DNA from: Desulfotignum sp.
GTDB lineage: Bacteria > Desulfobacterota > Desulfobacteria > Desulfobacterales > Desulfobacteraceae
Direction of reading: 5' to 3'
Length of the DNA: 12,477 nt
Assembly: GCA_021737445.1 (NCBI GenBank)
Contig: JAIPDY010000079.1
Coordinates: forward strand, 1 to 12,477
Shown here: positions 1 to 6,446 of the stretch, piece by piece
How the letters are laid out: every line of letters begins with the position of its first letter
How positions within the stretch are numbered: the stretch's first letter is position 1
Notes under the pieces: generated by a model
Told to the model about the DNA's origin: nothing
What the model saw: the letters and a program-made list of their open reading frames with translations, nothing else
The model's database searches: none
Made by a program: the position numbers and the translations under genes

Positions 1-193
1 CCGGTTCCACCCTGATCTCCATGGCGGCCTGCATGATCACCACACAGGCATCGGCACTGATTTTTCTGGACAGATCCGAAATGACCAGGGTCTGGCCGGT
101 GTTCAGCGCAATTTTTCTGATGAGTGCTCTGTTTTCTGATGAAGGCGGCTTCACAATATCTGCCATCCTTTTTCCGGCGTTATTCATACCCAT
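1..193 (-). CDS. Hypothetical protein, N-terminal part (cut by window edge)
   Basis: Reading the minus strand from 193 gives 64 codons without a stop, running off the left edge. The ATG at 193 is preceded by a strong Shine-Dalgarno (GGGAAGGA on the minus strand, bases 201-208) with 7 bases of spacing, so this start is preferred to the in-frame ATG at 187. The gene starts inside dapA and overlaps it by 14 bases, so the two are probably co-transcribed and translationally coupled. The visible product is soluble, with no signal peptide or membrane segment, and contains a stretch reading LVISDLSRKISADACVV. I do not recognise the family. A lysine-pathway role would be a guess from position alone. 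That it is a real gene is fairly secure from the ribosome binding site and the overlap. Confidence 0.6.
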   Translation of the reverse strand, partial: MGMNNAGKRMADIVKPPSSENRALIRKIALNTGQTLVISDLSRKISADACVVIMQAAMEIRVEP

Positions 194-1217
194 AGCACAG
201 TCCTTCCCGGTGGATGGGATTGTGCAGCCGGTCATCCAGATCGATGTTGAAAAATTCTGCAACAGGGGTTAGCAGTTCCGGATGATCCGCATGAACCGTC
301 TGCAGGGCAGTAACGATCTTGTCCAGCCCCTGGCGGGTCATCTTTCCTAAGGGTCTGCGGCAGGGGCCTGAGGGCATTCCCAGCAGCTGCATCACGGTTT
401 TCAGGGGCAACGGATTTCTGGCCCGGCAGGTGACCGGACCAAAAGGGGTCTGTTCGGTGGTGGTGACAACCACCAGGTCCAGCAGGGGTTTGAGTGCAGA
501 TTGAAGCTGCCGGGCCTCATTGATGTCACCATGGTTGATCAAAGACACCATCTGTGCCATGAATCCTGGCACGATATTGGACATGACAGAGATGGACCCG
601 CAGGCCAGGATATCCGGGTCTGTCATGATCTCATACACCAGCGCGTCATCACCGGAAAAAATTTTAAACTCCGGTCCGCAGCACTGCCTGGTCAGTTTCA
701 TGTTGTCCAGGTTGCCGGTGGCCTCTTTGACACAGGTAATATTGGGGCACGATTGCGCCAGAAGGGCCAGGTCCTGGGGCAGCATCTGGGCGCCGGTGCG
801 GCCGGGGATGATATAGGGGATGATTTCCAGATCCGGGTACCTTGCTGCCACGGCCTCATAGTACTCTTTGCGGATTTCAAGGGAAGAGGGGCCGTTGTAA
901 TAGGGGTCCACCATGAGGATGGCATCCACTCCCTCTTTGGCGGCATGGCCGGCAGCCATCAGGGCTTCGTCCGTGTTGTTACTGCCGGTGCCTGCAATGA
1001 CCAGGCATCTGCTGTTGATCTGTCCTGCAGCCAGGGCAATGACATGGTTGTGCTCCTGCCATTTGAATGTGGGGCTTTCGCCGGTTGTTCCCGTGACCAG
1101 AATACCTGTAATATCGTTTTGAATCTGGAACTCAATGAGCTGTTCCAAGCCTTTTTTATCCAGCTCTCCATTCTGTGTAAACGGTGTAATAAGTGCGGTA
1201 ATGCATCCTTTCTTCAT
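180..1217 (-). CDS. dapA: 4-hydroxy-tetrahydrodipicolinate synthase (DapA)
   Basis: DapA condenses pyruvate with aspartate semialdehyde, the first committed step of the diaminopimelate/lysine pathway, in the cytoplasm. The (beta/alpha)8 aldolase motifs are present: GTTGES at residues 43-48 (Thr44/Thr45 of the proton relay), PYYN at 105-108, Tyr135 and Arg140 in YIIPGRTG, and the Schiff-base lysine Lys164 in VKEATGN. The reading frame extends upstream to 1259. The ATG at 1217 is chosen because the protein then begins MKKGCITALITPF as in the family, and AGGAG lies 9 bases upstream. The 345 residues exceed the usual 290 or so; the excess is a C-terminal extension of about 40-50 residues ending in CYGYE. 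The family also includes N-acetylneuraminate lyase-like aldolases, but the complete active-site set favours DapA. Transcription diverges from the TPR gene. Confidence 0.92.
   Translation of the reverse strand: MKKGCITALITPFTQNGELDKKGLEQLIEFQIQNDITGILVTGTTGESPTFKWQEHNHVIALAAGQINSRCLVIAGTGSNNTDEALMAAGHAAKEGVDAILMVDPYYNGPSSLEIRKEYYEAVAARYPDLEIIPYIIPGRTGAQMLPQDLALLAQSCPNITCVKEATGNLDNMKLTRQCCGPEFKIFSGDDALVYEIMTDPDILACGSISVMSNIVPGFMAQMVSLINHGDINEARQLQSALKPLLDLVVVTTTEQTPFGPVTCRARNPLPLKTVMQLLGMPSGPCRRPLGKMTRQGLDKIVTALQTVHADHPELLTPVAEFFNIDLDDRLHNPIHREGLCYGYE
201..208 (-). promoter_or_regulatory. Ribosome binding site of the gene overlapping the dapA end
   Basis: GGGAAGGA on the minus strand, 7 bases before the ATG at 193 and inside the dapA coding sequence. 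It decides the start of the partial gene and indicates independent initiation after dapA. Confidence 0.6.
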
Positions 1218-1272
1218 GACAGCCAACTCCTGAAATGGTAAAATGAAACAGTAAATCAAATTTTTGAGTATC

Positions 1273-1353
1273 GGCGGGGTGAAAGCTTGGATTATTTCAG
1301 CTGTTTTATAAAATTAAAGTGCAATAATTTTAGAACCTGATTTCACTCCCGCC
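1273..1353. repeat. Long-spaced inverted repeat between dapA and the TPR gene
   Basis: The left arm GGCGGGGTGAAA (1273-1284) and right arm TTTCACTCCCGCC (1341-1353) are inverted copies differing by one extra base. The right arm abuts the -35 box of the TPR promoter. A second inverted repeat, AAAATTA/TAATTTT (1310-1316 and 1325-1331), lies between them. It could be a pair of operator half-sites acting by looping, or a folded leader in a dapA transcript. The function is inferred only. Confidence 0.45.
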
Positions 1354-1381
1354 TTGACTCCTGTGACAGAAAGTCTATTAT
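1354..1381 (+). promoter_or_regulatory. Sigma-70-type promoter for the TPR gene
   Basis: TTGACT (1354-1359, five of six consensus bases), a 16-base spacer, then TATTAT (1376-1381, five of six). Transcription would start near 1388, giving a leader of about 50 bases. No comparably clear promoter was found for dapA on the other strand. Confidence 0.6.
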
Positions 1382-1437
1382 ATAAAATTTTAACCGAAAA
1401 ACAAGATATAAATGTTTAAAAATATAAGGAGTTGTTC

Positions 1438-2115
1438 ATGTCAGATGCGCAACAAAGGGGAAATATCCCCCAGAATGCGGATGAGCATATTGCAAGACTC
1501 AGGTACCAGCTGACCCAGAATTCAGAATGCGGCACCACTCATTACAATCTGGGGGTGGCGCTTTTAGGCAAACAGGAATATATGGAGGCTGAAAAGGCGC
1601 TTCACCAGGCCATTGACCACAGCCCCACCCTGGCGGAGGCCTATGTGCTTCTGGGCGGCATCTGTCTGCAGCGGGGAGATCTGGAAGGGTGTTACCGATT
1701 TAATCAGCGGGCCACCAAGGCCCGGGCCGGATTTGCCGAAGGGTATGCCAACATGGGGTTTGTTCTGCTCCAGCTGGTGGACGGCAAAGATCCCAAAGAG
1801 GATGAAGAAAAAGTGGACAAGGCGGTCAAACATCTGAAAAAAGCCATTATTCACAACAAATATTTTGTCCAGGCATATGCCACCCTGGGGACCGCTTATT
1901 TTATGAAAGGCTTGTATGAAGAGGGTATCCAGGCCAACCTGGAAGCGGTTCAGGTGCAGCCGGAATTTCCCATTGCCCACAACAACCTGGCAGTGGGCTA
2001 TCTGGAACTGGCTGATTATCAAAAAGCCATCCATCATTGCGATAAAGCCCTTGAACTGGGATATGATGTGGCCCGGGATCTTGTTGAAGAACTGGCAGCT
2101 CACAGACAGGGATGA
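1438..2115 (+). CDS. Tetratricopeptide-repeat (TPR) protein
   Basis: A 225-residue cytoplasmic protein with no signal peptide or membrane segment. It is built of TPR helical hairpins, a fold that mediates protein-protein contacts. Repeats are visible at about residues 32-65 (THYNLGVALL...), 66-99 (AEAYVLLGGI...), 145-178 (VQAYATLGTAYF...) and 179-212 (AHNNLAVGYLEL...), with the usual Gly/Ala/Tyr spacing. The middle unit (about 100-144) carries a charged insertion, DGKDPKEDEEKVDK. The ATG at 1438 is chosen over a TTG at 1432 because AAGGAG (1426-1431) sits 6 bases before it. The stop overlaps the next start (ATGA), so the two genes form a coupled pair. The partner is unknown. Lying just upstream of dsrAB could mean a role near sulfite reduction, but the terminator and promoter between them separate the units. 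Confidence 0.85.
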   Translation: MSDAQQRGNIPQNADEHIARLRYQLTQNSECGTTHYNLGVALLGKQEYMEAEKALHQAIDHSPTLAEAYVLLGGICLQRGDLEGCYRFNQRATKARAGFAEGYANMGFVLLQLVDGKDPKEDEEKVDKAVKHLKKAIIHNKYFVQAYATLGTAYFMKGLYEEGIQANLEAVQVQPEFPIAHNNLAVGYLELADYQKAIHHCDKALELGYDVARDLVEELAAHRQG

Positions 2116-3332
2116 TCATCTCTCCTGAGATATCTTTTCATCTGCCGGGGCATCCCTGGCAGATTCTGCCAGGCACACGGCTGTGGAACATGCCGCTGTC
2201 AGGGGACATAGCTCATAATCGTCCACAGGTGGGTGAGCAAAACAGCCGGTCTGGAAAAAACACGGATCAAAATTATCCTGGTGAATTTACAGTGGGAGAC
2301 TATTTTCTGGCTGCCCGGTCTGTTTTGACCCAAAACAGGGGCAGGCTGCTTGCCCGAGCGGTTGAGGCCCTGTGCGGCAGCTGCGGACCAATAAACAGTC
2401 TTGATATCTGCCTGGTAAAACACGGGGCGTTTTATCATCCCCTTAAAATAAAGGTTGAAACACAGGTTTTTCCCCCGGTTTACCTGGTGCTCAACGGTGC
2501 GGTGAAAGATCCGGGTGTGAGCCTTATCAAAACAGAATACCGGTTTTTGAACCAACTGGCCCGGCAGGTGGTGCCCTGTTTCATTCCCCGGGTGTTTGGT
2601 GCTGATACAATCTGCTGTGACAAAGGAGAGACCGCCTTTTTTCTGGGGCAGTGGTTTGAGGGGTTTTTTGAATTTCATGTGACCCGGACATCCCGGGGAA
2701 CCCAGGTGGCAGTCTGGGAAGATGACGGAACCCGTGTAGTGATTTCATGGGAACAGGCAGCCCGAATTTATGAAAAAATCGCCTATATCCTGACATTATA
2801 TTATGACATCTGTACCGGTCATGAAATTCATCCCTGGCACCATGCGGCAGGAGATTTTGTGGTGGCCTCCACAGAAGACAGCTTTGCAGTGCGGCTGATC
2901 ACAGTGCGGGGTTTTGGGCCGCTGACTGAGATGGCATCGGCATCATCTGCCCAGGGAGTCAAACAGCTGACCTGCATGCTTTTTTATTTTTTGAACCTGA
3001 CGTTGCGCATGCGCCTGGACCGGCTGGACGGAACCGGTCCCGTGGTTTTTTTGCCCCAGACCGTGCTGGATGCCACCATAAAAGGAATGCTTGAAGCTCT
3101 GAACCACAGGACAACCGGATGTCCGGAAGTGAAAAACGACGGCCGCCAGGCACCGGAGGATATCAAATCAGCTTTTGTGGATTTTTTAACCGGATTCAAC
3201 CAGAACCAGTTGATGGATATCATGACCGGTCTGGTGGATGCCTGGCACCCGGATGCTGCTGAACTGGACCTTATCCGGGCAAATCTTTTTTCCCACTGCT
3301 GCCGGATTCGCAGCATATTTAAGATACCGTGA
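2112..3332 (+). CDS. Hypothetical protein, possible degenerate kinase-like fold
   Basis: A 406-residue soluble protein that I cannot assign to a named family. It starts at an ATG overlapping the TPR stop by 4 bases, so translation is probably coupled. The first 60 residues look poorly structured. From about residue 110 the order of segments recalls the protein-kinase/aminoglycoside-phosphotransferase fold: strands around KIKVETQ and VYLVLNG (112-128), a helix with TEYRFLNQL (141-149), a hinge-like FFLGQWFEGFFEF (176-188), a catalytic-loop-like IHPWHHAAGDF (239-249), then strand VRLITV and RGFGP (266-270) where a DFG motif would sit. There is no clear VAIK lysine and the loop lacks a plain HxD, so if the fold is right it may be a pseudokinase. 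This is pattern reading by eye, with low certainty. The C-terminal 60 residues look helical. Confidence 0.7.
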   Translation: MIISPEISFHLPGHPWQILPGTRLWNMPLSGDIAHNRPQVGEQNSRSGKNTDQNYPGEFTVGDYFLAARSVLTQNRGRLLARAVEALCGSCGPINSLDICLVKHGAFYHPLKIKVETQVFPPVYLVLNGAVKDPGVSLIKTEYRFLNQLARQVVPCFIPRVFGADTICCDKGETAFFLGQWFEGFFEFHVTRTSRGTQVAVWEDDGTRVVISWEQAARIYEKIAYILTLYYDICTGHEIHPWHHAAGDFVVASTEDSFAVRLITVRGFGPLTEMASASSAQGVKQLTCMLFYFLNLTLRMRLDRLDGTGPVVFLPQTVLDATIKGMLEALNHRTTGCPEVKNDGRQAPEDIKSAFVDFLTGFNQNQLMDIMTGLVDAWHPDAAELDLIRANLFSHCCRIRSIFKIP

Positions 3333-3356
3333 TCCGGTTTTCCCGGTCATGGTGTG

Positions 3357-3383
3357 AAAAACCGGTAAACCGCCGGTTTTTTT
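3357..3383 (+). terminator. Intrinsic terminator after the TPR/kinase-like pair
   Basis: The nine-base arms AAAAACCGG (3357-3365) and CCGGTTTTT (3373-3381) pair around a 7-base loop and run into seven T residues (3377-3383). It lies 24 bases after the stop of the upstream gene and separates that unit from dsr. Confidence 0.75.
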
Positions 3384-3384
3384 A

Positions 3385-3413
3385 TTGACATGTGCAAACA
3401 GAAATTCTATATC
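3385..3413 (+). promoter_or_regulatory. Probable promoter of the dsr operon
   Basis: A perfect TTGACA (3385-3390), a 17-base spacer, then TATATC (3408-3413, four of six consensus bases). It begins two bases after the T-run of the preceding terminator. Transcription would start near 3420, giving dsrA a leader of about 145 bases. Predicted from sequence only. Confidence 0.6.
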
Positions 3414-3495
3414 TGCAATGGTATTTTGCTGAAGGTGTACCCTGAAACAGAACGGTTTTTGCAGAACAAATATCTGAAATGATAAAAGATCAGAC

Positions 3496-3536
3496 TATTG
3501 AATGAAAAGTTTGGAAATTCTTTTCATTATTGAATG
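3496..3536 (+). promoter_or_regulatory. Structured element in the dsrA leader
   Basis: A nine-base perfect stem, AATGAAAAG (3501-3509) with CTTTTCATT (3520-3528), has a 10-base loop. It is bracketed by a direct repeat TATTGAATG at 3496-3504 and 3528-3536, offset 32 bases, close to three helical turns. It ends 16 bases before the dsrA Shine-Dalgarno. It could be an mRNA-stabilising leader hairpin or a pair of protein-binding sites. Confidence 0.4.
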
Positions 3537-3564
3537 TAATTTAACTTTTAACGGAGGTAAGTAA

Positions 3565-4893
3565 ATGGCTAAGCATGAAACTCCTTTACTGGACCAGCTG
3601 GAATCCGGCCCATGGCCTAGCTTTGTCTCTGACCTGAAATGTCAGGCTGAAAAGAGAGCAAAGAATGAGGAAGGCATTGAATTCCAGATTCCGGTGGATG
3701 TTGTTGAGGATCTTCTGGGAATTCTGGAACTTTCTTACAAACACGGAAGAACCCATTGGAAACACGGCGGTATTGTCGGTGTTTTCGGCTATGGCGGCGG
3801 GGTCATCGGCAGGTATTGTGACCAGCCCAAGAATTTTCCCGGTGTTGAGGCCTTTCATACCATGCGTGTGAACCAGCCCGCCGGTAAGTATTACAAGACC
3901 GATTATCTCAGAACGCTGTGCGACCTGTGGGATTTCAGAGGCTCCGGAGTTACCAATATGCATGGTTCCACCGGTGATATCATCCTTCTGGGTACCACCA
4001 CCAAACAGCTGGAAGAGATCTTCTGGACCATGACCCACGACATGAATCAGGACCTTGGCGGATCAGGCTCCAACCTGAGAACTCCGTCCGACTGCCTGGG
4101 AGAATCCCGGTGTGAATATTCCTGCTATGACACCAATGCCCTGGTGCATTTTCTCACCAATGAATACCAGGATGAGCTGCACAGGCCCGCTTTCCCCTAC
4201 AAATTCAAGTTTAAACTGGACGGCTGCCCCAACTGCTGCGTGGCATCCATTGCCCGGTCTGACATGTCTTTTATCGGAACCTGGAAAGACGACATCCGCA
4301 TTGATCAGGATGCTGTGAATAAATATGTTGAAAACGATCCTGCCTATCCTGCCAATGCAGGTGCCCATAAAGGCAGCAAAGACTGGGGTCCTTTTGATCT
4401 TGAAAAAGAAGTACTGGGCCTTTGCCCCACAAAATGCATGAAGTTTGAAAACAAGAAACTGTTCATCGACAATGCCAACTGTACCCGGTGCATGCACTGC
4501 ATCAATGTTATGCCAAGAGCCCTTAAAATCGGTAAAGAAACAGGTTGTTCCATTCTTTGCGGAGCAAAAGCTCCGATTCTTGATGGTGCCCAGATGGGGT
4601 CTTTGCTGGTTCCGTTTATTGAAGTCAATCCTGACAATGATTATGAAGCAATTACGGAAGTTATTGAAAACATTTGGGACTGGTGGATGGAAGAGGGCAA
4701 AAACCGTGAACGTCTTGGTGAGCTGATCATGCGCCAGGGTTTCCAGAAACTTCTGGAAGTGACCGGTATCGATCCCATGCCCCAGCATGTGGCCTATCCC
4801 AGAACCAACCCGTACATCTTCTGGAAAGAAGATGAAGTACCCGGCGGCTGGGAACGTGATGTTGACGAATACAGAAAACACCATCAGAGATAA
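3565..4893 (+). CDS. dsrA: Dissimilatory sulfite reductase, alpha subunit (DsrA)
   Basis: DsrA forms the cytoplasmic alpha2beta2 reductase with DsrB that reduces sulfite in sulfate respiration, passing product sulfur to DsrC. The 442 residues match the family length. The cluster-binding cysteines are Cys177 and Cys183 (CLGESRC) and Cys221 and Cys225 (CPNCC), the C-X5-C...C-X3-C pattern of siroheme-coupled [4Fe-4S] centres. An inserted ferredoxin domain supplies Cys306, Cys309 and Cys312 (CTRCMHC) plus a cysteine of LCPTKC (287/291). The ATG at 3565 has GGAGG (3553-3557) at 7 bases. It is the first gene of the operon, 15 bases before dsrB. Start, domains and length are all ordinary for a reductive-type, Desulfobacterota-like DsrA, with no sign of truncation. 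Confidence 0.97.
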   Translation: MAKHETPLLDQLESGPWPSFVSDLKCQAEKRAKNEEGIEFQIPVDVVEDLLGILELSYKHGRTHWKHGGIVGVFGYGGGVIGRYCDQPKNFPGVEAFHTMRVNQPAGKYYKTDYLRTLCDLWDFRGSGVTNMHGSTGDIILLGTTTKQLEEIFWTMTHDMNQDLGGSGSNLRTPSDCLGESRCEYSCYDTNALVHFLTNEYQDELHRPAFPYKFKFKLDGCPNCCVASIARSDMSFIGTWKDDIRIDQDAVNKYVENDPAYPANAGAHKGSKDWGPFDLEKEVLGLCPTKCMKFENKKLFIDNANCTRCMHCINVMPRALKIGKETGCSILCGAKAPILDGAQMGSLLVPFIEVNPDNDYEAITEVIENIWDWWMEEGKNRERLGELIMRQGFQKLLEVTGIDPMPQHVAYPRTNPYIFWKEDEVPGGWERDVDEYRKHHQR

Positions 4894-4908
4894 AAAGGGA
4901 GAATAATA

Positions 4909-6057
4909 ATGGCATTTATTTCGACTGGTTATAATCCAGACAAACCGATGGAAAACAGAATCACCGACATCGGTCCCAGAGACTATAACGAATTTTATCC
5001 TCCTGTGATTGCAAAAAACAAGGGCAAATGGTCTCACCATGAAATCCTTGAGCCCGGCGTACTTGTGCATGTGGCTGATTCAGGAGATGAAGTGTATACG
5101 GTAAGAGTGGGCGGGGCAAGGCTGATGTCCACTGGCCTGATCAATGAGATCTGTGATATTGCAGACAAGCACTGTGACGGATATGTAAGGTTCACCACCA
5201 GAAACAATGTTGAGTTCATGGTGGATGCCAAAGATAAACTGGAGCCTTTGAAAAACGAACTTTCCTCCAGAAAGTTTGACGGCGGGTCCTTCAAGTTCCC
5301 CATCGGCGGCACCGGTGCCGGTGTGACCAATATTGTCCATACCCAGGGATGGATCCACTGCCACACCCCGGCAACCGATGCCTCCGGTACTGTCAAGGCT
5401 GCTATGGATGTGTTATTCAACGATTTTCAGGACATGAGGCTGCCGGCCCAGCTCCGGGTATCCATGGCCTGCTGCCTGAACATGTGCGGTGCGGTTCACT
5501 GCTCTGATATCGCCATCCTGGGATATCACAGAAAACCGCCCATGCTGGACCATGAATACCTTGACAAGGTTTGTGAGATCCCCCTGGCTGTTTCAGCCTG
5601 TCCCACGGCTGCCATCAAGCCTGCCAAGGTGAAGCTGGCAAACGGCAAAGAGGTCAAGTCTGTTGATGTTAAAAATGAACGGTGCATGTATTGTGGTAAC
5701 TGCTACACCATGTGCCCGTCCATGCCTCTGGCTGACACAGAAGGGGATGGTATTGTCTTGATGGCAGGCGGCAAGGTATCTAACCGGATTTCCGATCCCA
5801 AGTTTTCCAAGGTGGTTGTGGCTTTTCTGCCCAATGAAATGCCCAGATGGCCCTCCATGACCGACGCCATCCAGAGAATGGTTGAAGCCTATGCAAAAGG
5901 TGCCAACAAATATGAACGCCTGGGAGACTGGGCGGAAAGAATCGGATGGGAAAAATTCTTTGAGGTGTGTGAGCTTGATTTTACCCACCACCTGATTGAT
6001 GATTTCCGTCAGCAGGCATACATGAGCTGGCGCCAGTCCACACAGTTCAAATTCTAG
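4909..6057 (+). CDS. dsrB: Dissimilatory sulfite reductase, beta subunit (DsrB)
   Basis: The beta subunit of the sulfite reductase, 382 residues. In solved DsrAB structures the catalytic siroheme is held by the DsrB side. The siroheme/[4Fe-4S] cysteines are visible as Cys151 (IHCHTP) and the cluster CCLNMC at 188-193, the C...CC-X3-C form typical of DsrB. The ferredoxin domain has Cys231 (ACPTAA) and Cys259, Cys262 and Cys265 (CMYCGNC), with Cys269 (CP) next. Start 4909 is supported by GGGAG (4897-4901) 7 bases upstream. The 15-base gap from dsrA fits a single transcript giving equal subunits. After the stop, a 107-base gap with a hairpin leads to dsrD. No frameshift or unusual residue was seen. 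Confidence 0.97.
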   Translation: MAFISTGYNPDKPMENRITDIGPRDYNEFYPPVIAKNKGKWSHHEILEPGVLVHVADSGDEVYTVRVGGARLMSTGLINEICDIADKHCDGYVRFTTRNNVEFMVDAKDKLEPLKNELSSRKFDGGSFKFPIGGTGAGVTNIVHTQGWIHCHTPATDASGTVKAAMDVLFNDFQDMRLPAQLRVSMACCLNMCGAVHCSDIAILGYHRKPPMLDHEYLDKVCEIPLAVSACPTAAIKPAKVKLANGKEVKSVDVKNERCMYCGNCYTMCPSMPLADTEGDGIVLMAGGKVSNRISDPKFSKVVVAFLPNEMPRWPSMTDAIQRMVEAYAKGANKYERLGDWAERIGWEKFFEVCELDFTHHLIDDFRQQAYMSWRQSTQFKF

Positions 6058-6095
6058 CGTTGACCTGTTGTTTTTGAACAGATTCTGCTGCATAT

Positions 6096-6137
6096 GATGA
6101 AAAGCCGGGGCTTTCCGTAAGGTTGTCCCGGCTCATC
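6096..6137 (+). promoter_or_regulatory. Intercistronic hairpin between dsrB and dsrD
   Basis: AGCCGGG (6103-6109) pairs with CCCGGCT (6127-6133). The stem extends through GATG (6096-6099) and CATC (6134-6137) with a three-A bulge. Only a weak T-rich stretch follows, so complete termination is unlikely. It may stabilise the dsrAB part of the message or partly attenuate transcription, so that dsrD and later genes are made at a different level. Confidence 0.45.
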
Positions 6138-6164
6138 CATTTTATTATATAAGGAGTTAAGACA

Positions 6165-6422
6165 ATGAGTGATCTTCTTGACAACAAAGAAGCCGCAACA
6201 CAGGCAGTGGTTGAATGGCTGAACAAAAAAGCCAAAACCAAATCCAAATTCTATATCAAGGATTTTTATAAAATTTTTCCTGATGACAAACCCAGAATGA
6301 TCAAAAAAGTTGTCAATAAAATGGTGGAAGACGGGATTTTAGAATTCTGGTCATCCGGGTCCACCACCATGTATGGCCTTAAAGGCGGGGGCATACAGCA
6401 TTCTTCTGAAGGCGAAAATTAA
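6165..6422 (+). CDS. dsrD: DsrD, small winged-helix activator of sulfite reductase
   Basis: An 85-residue basic cytoplasmic protein, slightly longer than the roughly 78 residues usual for the family. The winged-helix core is recognisable: AVVEWLNKKA (helix 1, from about residue 15), FYIKDFYKIFPD, MIKKVVNKMVEDGILEFWSSGS and the wing TTMYGLKGG (about 63-71). Known family members bind DsrAB and raise its sulfite-reducing activity; an older DNA-binding idea came from the fold. DsrD accompanies reductive-type DsrAB, so its presence argues for sulfate or sulfite respiration rather than sulfur oxidation. Start 6165 has AAGGAG (6151-6156) 8 bases upstream. The C-terminal GIQHSSEGEN looks disordered. 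The next gene, dsrN, begins 24 bases later. Confidence 0.95.
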   Translation: MSDLLDNKEAATQAVVEWLNKKAKTKSKFYIKDFYKIFPDDKPRMIKKVVNKMVEDGILEFWSSGSTTMYGLKGGGIQHSSEGEN

Positions 6423-6446
6423 GAAAAGATAAAAGACACAAAACCC

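Noticed and set aside
501..1241. 246-residue open frame on the plus strand opposite dapA
   Set aside because: It mirrors the DapA coding frame, has no family features and no good ribosome binding site.
1218..1353. Lysine riboswitch or T-box in front of dapA
   Set aside because: The available leader is too short for either class, and their conserved motifs were not seen.
1432..1437. TTG start for the TPR protein two codons upstream
   Set aside because: It directly abuts the Shine-Dalgarno, leaving no spacing. The ATG at 1438 has a 6-base spacing.
4063..5070. 335-residue open frame on the minus strand across dsrA/dsrB
   Set aside because: It is fully antisense to dsrA and the start of dsrB, whose motifs are unmistakable, and it shows no recognisable domain. 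It is a shadow of their codon use.
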